DNA of 19,381 nt from Verrucomicrobiota bacterium. Its GTDB lineage: Bacteria; Verrucomicrobiota; Verrucomicrobiia; Chthoniobacterales; UBA10450. Location of the stretch: positions 1-19,381 of the forward strand of contig QHOM01000047.1 in the NCBI GenBank assembly GCA_003218785.1, given 5' to 3'. The translations under genes were made by a program, and so were the position numbers. Positions 14,607-19,381 of this stretch are shown here, piece after piece. Numbering within the stretch: the first letter of the stretch is position 1; each line of letters opens with the position of its first letter. The notes below the pieces were generated by a model, which searched no databases, was not told the origin of the DNA, and saw nothing but the letters and a program-made list of their open reading frames with translations.

Positions 14607-14690
14607 CATCGATTTTCGATTCCCGATTGCCGATTTTGTATGTGGATTCGTCCTTCAAATCTAAAATCGACAATCTAAAACCTAAAATGT
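14607..14690. repeat. Low-complexity ATTTTCGAT / AATCTAAAAT repeat between the two tRNAs
   Basis: TCGATTTTCGATTCCCGATTGCCGATTTT is followed, in inverted sense, by AATCTAAAATCGACAATCTAAAACC. The two parts are rough inverted copies built of short AT-rich words. Such strings are a common dispersed spacer in environmental bacterial genomes. It separates two tRNA genes on the same strand. Confidence 0.5.
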
Positions 14691-14694
14691 CGCT

Positions 14695-14768
14695 GTGTCT
14701 GTAGCTCAATCGGATAGAGCATCTGACTTCGGATCAGAAGGTTGTGGGTTCGAGTCCCTCCAGGCACG
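14695..14768 (+). tRNA. tRNA-Arg (anticodon TCG)
   Basis: Acceptor stem GTGTCTG (14695-14701) pairs with CAGGCAC (14761-14767) with one G-U. The D arm GCTCAATCGGATAGAGC is standard. The anticodon stem TCTGA/TCAGA encloses CTTCGGA, so the anticodon is TCG, reading CGA. The discriminator base is G at 14768. The 3' CCA is not encoded, since ATC follows. Confidence 0.97.
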
Positions 14769-14954
14769 ATCTAACCGGAGAAATTATCACTTGTGTTTCG
14801 CGAAAAGCAGGCGACAATAGCGACCTATTGGATCAAGTTCTGTTCTGTTCGTAGCGTGGTAGATCGTCAGTTGAGATTTTCTCAGTGGTGATTTGAAACC
14901 CGATTCCCGGGAACGGCTCTGTAGCTGGCAGTTATTTTCCAAAATCAAGTCACA

Positions 14955-15254
14955 ATGAAACTATATGTAGGAAATCTCTCCTTTGAGACCACCGAGAACG
15001 ATCTTCAGGATCTTTTCGAACAACACGGCAAAGTCGCCGAAGTAGCGCTGATGATGGATCGCATGACGGGCAAGTCCCGCGGCTTCGCATTCGTCACGAT
15101 GAACGACACGGCTGAAGCCAATGCCGCCAAGGCGGCAATCAACGGCAAGGAACTCGGCGGCCGCGCTTTGGCGGTCAACGAAGCGCGCCCGCGCGAAGAG
15201 CGCCCGCGCCCGTCCGGCAATAACCGTCGGCCGTACGCCAGTTTTCGCCGGTAA
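14955..15254 (+). CDS. RNA-binding protein with one RRM domain
   Basis: A 99-residue protein. RNP2 is LYVGNL (residues 3-8) and RNP1 is KSRGFAFV (40-47), each with the aromatic residues that stack on RNA. The RRM ends near residue 76 (ALAVNEARP) and is followed by a short Arg/Pro-rich tail, PREERPRPSGNNRRPYASFRR in part, which adds non-specific RNA affinity. Such small RRM proteins are common in Cyanobacteria, Verrucomicrobiota and Planctomycetota and are often cold-inducible RNA chaperones. The 186-bp leader from the tRNA end shows no gene and no strong Shine-Dalgarno; a leader-mediated control is possible but not shown. A strong hairpin follows the stop. Confidence 0.95.
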   Translation: MKLYVGNLSFETTENDLQDLFEQHGKVAEVALMMDRMTGKSRGFAFVTMNDTAEANAAKAAINGKELGGRALAVNEARPREERPRPSGNNRRPYASFRR

Positions 15255-15264
15255 AGCATGGTCC

Positions 15265-15297
15265 AGCCGGCCCCCGGAAACATTTCGAGGGCCGGCT
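15265..15297 (+). terminator. Strong GC hairpin after the RRM gene
   Basis: AGCCGGCCC (15265-15273) pairs perfectly with GGGCCGGCT (15289-15297) around a 15-nt loop, 10 bp after the stop. The 3' side reads TTGCCC, with no T-tract. It lies in the short gap before infA and may separate or attenuate the two transcripts. Confidence 0.65.
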
Positions 15298-15310
15298 TGC
15301 CCAATCAAAC

Positions 15311-15529
15311 ATGGGTCTAGAAAAAGCTATCGAAGTGGAAGGGACAATCCTGTCCGTTCTTCCAGGCACAATGTTTCGCGTCGCGCTGGCGAACGAACAT
15401 CTCGTGCTCGCGCATATTTCGGGAAAAATGCGCAAACGTTTTATTCGCCTTACGATTGGCGACCGCGTGAAACTCGAAATGTCTCCTTACGATATCGACA
15501 AGGCGCGCATCGTTTATCGACTCGCATAG
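15311..15529 (+). CDS. infA: Translation initiation factor IF-1
   Basis: A 72-residue S1/OB-fold protein, the exact family length. It binds the A site of the 30S subunit during initiation with IF-2 and IF-3. Seen: IEVEGTILSVLPGTMFRV at the start, the highly conserved VLAHISGKMRKRFIRL in the middle, and DRVKLEMSPYDIDKARIVYR at the end. The usual MAKED start is replaced by MGLEKA. It is 57 bp after the RRM gene and 12 bp before the next small gene, so the three may be co-transcribed despite the hairpin between the first two. Confidence 0.97.
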   Translation: MGLEKAIEVEGTILSVLPGTMFRVALANEHLVLAHISGKMRKRFIRLTIGDRVKLEMSPYDIDKARIVYRLA

Positions 15530-15541
15530 AAAGAAATTAAG

Positions 15542-15763
15542 ATGAAATTTTTCGCAACCGCTTCGCCACGGAAAGTAAAAAACGGACCGGTCATTAAACG
15601 GCTGCTCGTGCGGTGTCCTTCCACCGCGAAACTCACCGCGACCGGTCAAACCATCGAAGAACAACTCTGGGCCGCAGCCAAAGTCAAGACGCCTAAATTC
15701 ACCTGCCCCCATTGCCGCCAGGTCCACAGCTGGACAAAAAAAGACGTCGTTCTGGCCCGCTGA
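15542..15763 (+). CDS. Small zinc-ribbon-like protein
   Basis: A 73-residue protein. A basic N-terminus is followed by LLVRCPST, LTATGQTIEE and, at the end, FTCPHCRQVHSWTKKDVVLA. Cys25, Cys55, Cys58 and His62 are spaced like a small zinc-binding fold. The pattern CP-x-T...TG...CP-x-C-x-x-x-H-x-W resembles a small uncharacterised family common in Proteobacteria (CPxTG...CPxCGxxHxW). The N-terminal half has one cysteine where two are usual, so metal binding is uncertain. Its start is 12 bp after infA, which suggests one transcript. Confidence 0.7.
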   Translation: MKFFATASPRKVKNGPVIKRLLVRCPSTAKLTATGQTIEEQLWAAAKVKTPKFTCPHCRQVHSWTKKDVVLAR

Positions 15764-15785
15764 GGCGAACGTCGCACCGCACTTC

Positions 15786-15800
15786 GCGCAGCTCCTGCGC
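15786..15800 (+). terminator. Hairpin after the infA operon
   Basis: GCGCAG (15786-15791) and CTGCGC (15795-15800) form a 6-bp stem with the loop CTC, 23 bp after the zinc-ribbon gene stop. No T-tract. Confidence 0.4.
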
Positions 15801-15813
15801 AGCGGGCAGCAAC

Positions 15814-15860
15814 GGGGTCATAGCCTCGTGTAGCAACCAGCCTGTGGCCGCTATGGCCCC
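15814..15860. repeat. Long-armed inverted repeat before the 226-residue membrane protein
   Basis: GGGGTCATAGC (15814-15824) pairs with GCTATGGCCCC (15850-15860) over 11 bp with one G-U, around a 25-nt loop. It lies about 70 bp upstream of the next gene, where a promoter or operator would be expected. Confidence 0.5.
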
Positions 15861-15929
15861 TGAAGCGATTTGGTTGGCTTCTGACCGACAGCTTGACACC
15901 TTGATTATCGAGCGATTAGCAATCCCCTC

Positions 15930-16610
15930 GTGAATCCGTCAAGCGAGAGCCGCCGTGAACTCGATTCGACGGTGATAAACATTGAGCTCACGCTCGTCAG
16001 CATCATCCAAGGTGTTGCGCTCTTTTTCTTAACTGACAATGCCCGCGCGTCAATGTCGGTGCGGCATTGGGAGAATTTTCTCTATGTTGCCGCCGGTCTG
16101 TGCGTGATCTTTGTCTTTTGGTCACGGTCAATCATTCACACGCTTACTTTGATCAAATGGCCTCTCGAGTTTGGGCACAACTTTTTTTACATCGCTTGCG
16201 CACTTGGCGAGGCGATTCTTTTCAGCCGGCTCGACAGTCCTCTGGCGTGGTTTCAACTGAGCGCCGCTTATGCAGCAGTCGTTTGGCTGCTTTTCATCTA
16301 CGACATGCGGCTGATCCGCGCGCGCATCACCGAATCGACCAGCCTTGCCGATCAGACCCTTTACGCCCGGGCCAGGGCTGATCAGTTGCTCAACATTTGG
16401 ATCCTTGTTCCCCTGCTTTTTCTTCTGAATCTCGGCTGCGCCTTTGCCATTCGCAGCCAACCTGATTTGTTCATCTCTCGTGCCCGTCACGTTTGGCTGA
16501 TCAACGTTCAGCTCGCTTCATTTATTGGCTATCTCATCTACATTGGCAATTACTTTAAGGCTATTGCACCGCTGCTCCTGCGGAACCGCGAACGGGCTGG
16601 TGAACAGTGA
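15930..16610 (+). CDS. Uncharacterised multispanning membrane protein
   Basis: A 226-residue protein from a GTG start. It has about six hydrophobic spans, among them STVINIELTLVSIIQGVALFF, NFLYVAAGLCVIFVFW, FGHNFFYIACALGEAILF and LNIWILVPLLFLLNLGCAFAI. The middle cytoplasmic loop is rich in Arg and Asp (YDMRLIRARITEST). No catalytic motif was recognised; the helix arrangement resembles small integral proteins of unknown function often found near translation genes. Base composition is similar to its neighbours. A GTTAGG-ended attC-like motif follows the stop within 70 bp. Confidence 0.62.
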   Translation: MNPSSESRRELDSTVINIELTLVSIIQGVALFFLTDNARASMSVRHWENFLYVAAGLCVIFVFWSRSIIHTLTLIKWPLEFGHNFFYIACALGEAILFSRLDSPLAWFQLSAAYAAVVWLLFIYDMRLIRARITESTSLADQTLYARARADQLLNIWILVPLLFLLNLGCAFAIRSQPDLFISRARHVWLINVQLASFIGYLIYIGNYFKAIAPLLLRNRERAGEQ

Positions 16611-17048
16611 AATAGCCTGAGGTCTCGAAAGGCGCGTCGCTCTTCAGAGCCGTTGTCTGCAGCGCACTTGTTAGGTTGTTCATAGTCACTACAACAAACG
16701 CCGGGACAAAAAGCCGAGCAAAACTCCGAGCAGAGCCGATAAACTGATGAACACATACATCAAAAACTCAAAAGGAACAGATTGTGACTCGTAGCATCAT
16801 GCGTCCAGTCGTGCAGGATGTTGACTGCGAGCAAGACCAAAGGCGATAAAATCGCCACCCCGCCAGCCACAGCCACCACCTGTTATCACCCGGGCCATCC
16901 TGCCAGCCTCGGCGCGCAAGTAGCGATGGCAATACGGCGTAACGGTTTCAAATTCAAAGGCGGCTTCGGAGAGCAATGCGACCCGTCTTGGCAAGCACGA
17001 TGCCAGCACTAGTGAAGCGCCCGGGCGCACAACAGTCAGAGGCTAGCG
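16611..17048. other. Gene-poor spacer of about 440 bp
   Basis: No convincing gene is seen. The first 70 bp contain GGCGCGTCGCTC and, 39 bp later, GTTAGGT, resembling a degenerate integron attC site. Farther on, minus-strand codons 16760-16689 encode a possible 23-residue hydrophobic peptide (MYVFISLSALLGVLLGFL and a basic end), which may be a fragment. The rest, up to 17048, shows no feature. Confidence 0.5.
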
Positions 17049-17831
17049 TTACGGATTCGGCGAACCGAACGGAGCCGCACTCCTTTTGTTAAAAATGTCC
17101 GGCAGCTTCGTTTCTTTAAAACCATTTGGCACGATAAACTCGCTATCGCTGATCGGCTCCTGGCTCACGGAGGTGATGGTGCTCGTGATTTCCGTAGCGT
17201 GATCGGAAGAGCTCGAGCTGGACTTGTCTGCCTGAGCTTCTTTACCGATGATCATGCGTGTGCGAATCGGCAGCCCGGGGAAATCGCGAAAGTCAGGCAT
17301 TCTTGTATTGGCCGCATCCCAGAATTCGGATTTGATAGATTGAAGTTGCGCCAGAATGGCAGCGCCGTTGGGATAATGAGGCGCGATCCAGTAGATCGCT
17401 TTGAAATCCGGCGCGTCGTAAGTGTATTGTTCGGTTTCGTAACCGTTCACTGTTTCCTTCTGACCCGTCGGCGTCAGCTTGGGTTTTTCAGGAGCCGCTT
17501 TCTTGCTACCAAACTTGTTTAACATATCGGTGACGGCCTTCATTTTGTCGGATGAAATACGGACGATCGTCTTTTGGTCGTTCAACAGAGTGATCACCTC
17601 GCCCGTTTTCCCGTCGAAAATTGTAGTGACTTGTGGGGAAGCATCAATGCGCGCTCTGTCGCCCTTAATCTTGATCGTGATATTCGTGGCGGCTCCAGAT
17701 TCCTGAGCTGCCTGGTCCTTTGGCGTTTGCGACGCCGGTCGCACGGTTGAGGCGTAGACAATCGTGAGATCGGCGCGTACAGGAAGAATGAAAGAAACGC
17801 TCAGGATCAGCGAACAGAGTACAGTTTTCAT
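17049..17831 (-). CDS. Secreted DUF4412 domain protein
   Basis: A 260-residue protein with the signal peptide MKTVLCSLILSVSFILPVRA. The core shows the DUF4412 pattern: an early strand ITIKIKGDRARIDAS, then TTIFDGKTGEVITLLNDQKT (the read-out of a bound ligand or oxidised group in related proteins), and a conserved NGYETEQYTYDAPDFKAIYWIA. A Ser-rich linker (KSSSSSSDHATEI) precedes the C-terminal strand. The family is periplasmic or outer-surface and of unknown function. It is transcribed on the minus strand. The neighbours share no obvious function with it, and it sits between attC-like repeats. Confidence 0.85.
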   Translation of the reverse strand: MKTVLCSLILSVSFILPVRADLTIVYASTVRPASQTPKDQAAQESGAATNITIKIKGDRARIDASPQVTTIFDGKTGEVITLLNDQKTIVRISSDKMKAVTDMLNKFGSKKAAPEKPKLTPTGQKETVNGYETEQYTYDAPDFKAIYWIAPHYPNGAAILAQLQSIKSEFWDAANTRMPDFRDFPGLPIRTRMIIGKEAQADKSSSSSSDHATEITSTITSVSQEPISDSEFIVPNGFKETKLPDIFNKRSAAPFGSPNP

Positions 17832-18039
17832 ACCGCAACATAGCTAGATGCCACCTGTGAAAATGCAAGGGCGCGTCGCTCTGTGATTGAGCGGCTTAGT
17901 GAGGAGTCAGGAGGATAGAGCAGCCGCATGATTCAAGAGTCCGCCAGCCAATTTCCTGCTTCGTGGAGGAGCTTCAACGATTGGCCAAAAATGTTGATCA
18001 CTGCGTACACCTCCTGCAACTCGCCCGCGAACTGCCCTG

Positions 18040-18336
18040 ATGACGGATCGGTGCGCGGATCTCTGTATTCCCCTACCACCCGGGGACGAATTTTCCGTCT
18101 GGAATCTCTTGTGGATTAGTCAACCGGACGTGGCCGGGCAGATGCTTTATTTCTGCTTCGGCGACCCCAACTACACCGTGAACTGCGGAGTTCCGATTGA
18201 CCCTGCGCTCGCCTTGATGGCTGCGGTCGATCGAGGGATCCTCTATGGGATGAATTATGTCGAAGTCCACCAGACCGACGCGAAGAACCTGCCGACCGCG
18301 ATCACCTACGCACACAACTTACTTAACCCCCCGTAG
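18040..18336 (+). CDS. Fragment of an uncharacterised protein
   Basis: The residues from about 15 onward, DEFSVWNLLWISQPDVAG, LYFCFGDPNYTVNCGVPIDP and ILYGMNYVEVHQTDAKNLP, look like a real folded protein. They resemble the C-terminal end of larger secreted proteins, possibly of the glycosidase type, though this was not confirmed. The first 14 residues look random, so the true start is lost and this is probably a truncated gene. It lies between repeats, with no ribosome binding site upstream. Confidence 0.4.
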   Translation: MTDRCADLCIPLPPGDEFSVWNLLWISQPDVAGQMLYFCFGDPNYTVNCGVPIDPALALMAAVDRGILYGMNYVEVHQTDAKNLPTAITYAHNLLNPP

Positions 18337-18496
18337 CTGCGGCTGCTCGCCCGTCCGGTATTCCAAGGCCGCAACCATTCCCGGCGCTGCTTCCATAGTT
18401 TCGAGTGACTCTCGGAACGACGGTTGCCGCGGGAGGTGGAGGCCCGCTAGTCCAGAGTCGTTGGCTGAAAGTCAGCCGGCGCGTCGTTCAGAAGCG

Positions 18497-18541
18497 GCAG
18501 GCAAGATGCCTGTCTGACGAGACAGGCTGGCAGCCTGTGCC
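18497..18541. repeat. Chain of three overlapping hairpins (REP-like)
   Basis: CAGGC-AAGAT-GCCTG is followed by GCCTGTCT-GACG-AGACAGGC (18508-18527), a perfect 8-bp stem with a 4-nt loop, and then by CAGGCT-GGC-AGCCTG. Each stem shares bases with the next, so alternative folds compete. The words GGCAAGATGCCTGT and GCCTGTGCCAC belong, from memory, to a widespread intergenic repeat of environmental bacteria. Confidence 0.7.
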
Positions 18542-18548
18542 ACGCGGC

Positions 18549-18851
18549 TCACGGTGTCGATTTGTTAGGCGAAGGAGTCAGTGAAGGCAACGCCCCATCG
18601 TGCGAGAACGGCGGGGCCGCGCCCCGCCGGCGCGTGGCGTTCTCTTCGAGCAGTTGCTTTTCCTCAGGAGAAGTGCGGCCGGCGCGCGCGATGGCGATGC
18701 ATTGGTTGGTGGTTTCGAGCTGGTTGCCGTCGTCGAAGAGGAGAGCGGATAGACCGCGGCGTGCGGATCCCCCCGGCTGATTGGGCGGGAGCTTTTTCAG
18801 GATCTCGATCCGCTCGGTGGTCCGGGCCGGTACCGTGTAAGGCAAAGGCAT
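18549..18851 (-). CDS. Possible small protein truncated by a repeat
   Basis: A 100-residue frame from the ATG at 18851. Codons for residues 8-72 have G/C-rich third positions like those of true genes here, and the text TERIEILKKLPPNQPG and DDGNQLETTNQCIAIARAG looks protein-like. After about residue 73 the frame runs into the GC hairpin at 18609-18629 and a low-complexity tail, so the end is probably not original. No family was recognised. Confidence 0.35.
   Translation of the reverse strand: MPLPYTVPARTTERIEILKKLPPNQPGGSARRGLSALLFDDGNQLETTNQCIAIARAGRTSPEEKQLLEENATRRRGAAPPFSHDGALPSLTPSPNKSTP
18609..18629. repeat. Perfect 9-bp GC hairpin
   Basis: CGGCGGGGC (18609-18617), loop CGC, then GCCCCGCCG (18621-18629). 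It lies inside the possible small gene on the minus strand and near GTTAGG motifs. Confidence 0.65.
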
Positions 18852-19194
18852 AAGTGCCTGCGGCTACGGTGTCGTTAGGTGCCTTCGGCACGGCTTGAAA
18901 CCAGCAGATTTTTTGTCGTCCCCCTTCGGGGCTCGCCAAAATAAAATCCCATCCCAACCCCGGTGTTAAAAAGCTGGGTCGCTACCCGGTTTGCGAAAGT
19001 CCTATGATTTATGAACGTCCCGTAGTGAAGAGCCAGGAGGAACCAGTAGGGGCAATGATTCAAGTTTACGCGTGCCGATGGCTTAACTCCGAAAGTTTTG
19101 ACTCATTCGCTGCTGCTCACTCAGCTTTTAGACTTGTCCATTCATGTTGCTCGCGTCGCTGCGGCTCCATTCGCGAGCAGGCGTTTCGACAATT
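18852..19194. other. Spacer of about 340 bp without a recognised gene
   Basis: No convincing coding sequence. The segment contains GTTAGGT (about 18871), a CGTCCCCC / GGGGCTCG-type GC stretch and, at its right end, the hairpin TGCTCGCG (19148-19155) / CGCGAGCA (19172-19179) with a 16-nt loop. That hairpin lies 16 bp after the stop of the minus-strand UVR gene and probably terminates it. Confidence 0.45.
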
Positions 19195-19381
19195 TTAACG
19201 GTCCTTCGCCTTCAGCAGCTTGATGGCGTCACGCAATTCCGCAGCACGCTCGTAGAGTTCTTTTGTAATCGCAGTTTCCATCTCGCGCTGCATGATCTCC
19301 AACTTCGAGAGCGGACGCTTCGCTTTCACTTCCTCGAGCCATTCGTTGAGAAATGCTATCTCCGAGCTTTTCGATACGAGC
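19195..19381 (-). CDS. C-terminal end of a UVR-motif protein
   Basis: The last 61 codons of a gene open to the right edge. They encode a helical end with LSKLEIMQREMETAITKELY then ERAAELRDAIKLLKAKDR, the UVR (UvrB/UvrC) helical hairpin. It occurs at the C-terminus of UvrB, in UvrC, in McsA-like activators and in DUF151-type bifunctional nucleases of Verrucomicrobiota. The stretch before it, AFLNEWLEEVKAKRPLS, does not match UvrB closely, so a McsA or DUF151-type protein is as likely. Confidence 0.7.
   Translation of the reverse strand, partial: LVSKSSEIAFLNEWLEEVKAKRPLSKLEIMQREMETAITKELYERAAELRDAIKLLKAKDR

Noticed and set aside
14377..14709. Upstream extension of the TPR protein
   Set aside because: It translates the reverse strand of tRNA-His, giving the well-known spurious WPTGLEPATT text; the signal peptide starts at 14376.
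16550..17030. Minus- and plus-strand frames in the 16.6-17.0 kb spacer
   Set aside because: Cys/Arg-rich random text, no start signals; only the 23-residue hydrophobic peptide was kept as a remark.
18497..18541. Possible CRISPR array
   Set aside because: The repeats are overlapping palindromes without regular unique spacers.

Overview
The window looks like a soil bacterium of the Verrucomicrobiota, near Chthoniobacterales / Candidatus Udaeobacter. This is inferred from the mix of families: xseB next to a divergent dxs, DUF456, AhpE-like peroxiredoxin, DUF2071, DUF4412, a long coiled-coil/TPR periplasmic protein, and an RRM protein next to infA. The many short palindromic intergenic repeats fit too. 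No database search was possible. GC is moderate, starts are often GTG/TTG, and Shine-Dalgarno sites are mostly weak.

Layout. 1-682: 3' end of a UvrD-like helicase. 856-1584 (-): SAM methyltransferase. 1706-3938 (+): overlapping xseB-dxs pair, followed by a promoter and a 50-codon membrane peptide. 4281-6508: the RNase P RNA locus. The intact rnpB is on the minus strand at about 6103-6508. Downstream of its 3' end lie two extra copies of that end, at 4281-4507 (about 225 nt) and about 5460-5530 (about 70 nt). Each of the two resulting intervals carries one protein gene: an NTF2-like secreted protein and an isoprenylcysteine-type methyltransferase. This is the most unusual part of the window.

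6630-7118 (-): DUF456 membrane protein. 7252-7813: peroxiredoxin behind a near-consensus sigma-70 promoter. 7966-10686: aconitase gene acnA, broken by two small internal deletions and also carrying a heptanucleotide-repeat insertion. 10713-14376 (-): DUF2071 protein, a twice-frameshifted membrane protein, and a coiled-coil/TPR protein whose stop overlaps the start of the membrane protein. 14531-14768 (+): tRNA-His(GTG) and tRNA-Arg(TCG). 14955-15763 (+): RRM protein, infA and a small zinc-ribbon-like protein, a translation/RNA-binding cluster. 15930-16610: multispanning membrane protein.

16611-19194: a repeat-rich accessory stretch with a DUF4412 secreted protein, gene fragments, REP-like hairpins and motifs that weakly resemble integron attC sites. 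19195-19381 (-): the C-terminal end of a UVR-motif protein.

Housekeeping functions present are isoprenoid synthesis (dxs), TCA cycle (acnA), tRNA maturation (rnpB), tRNAs, translation initiation (infA), DNA repair (xseB, helicase, UVR) and peroxide defence. Two conserved genes each carry two reading-frame breaks, so either real decay or metagenome assembly error must be considered.
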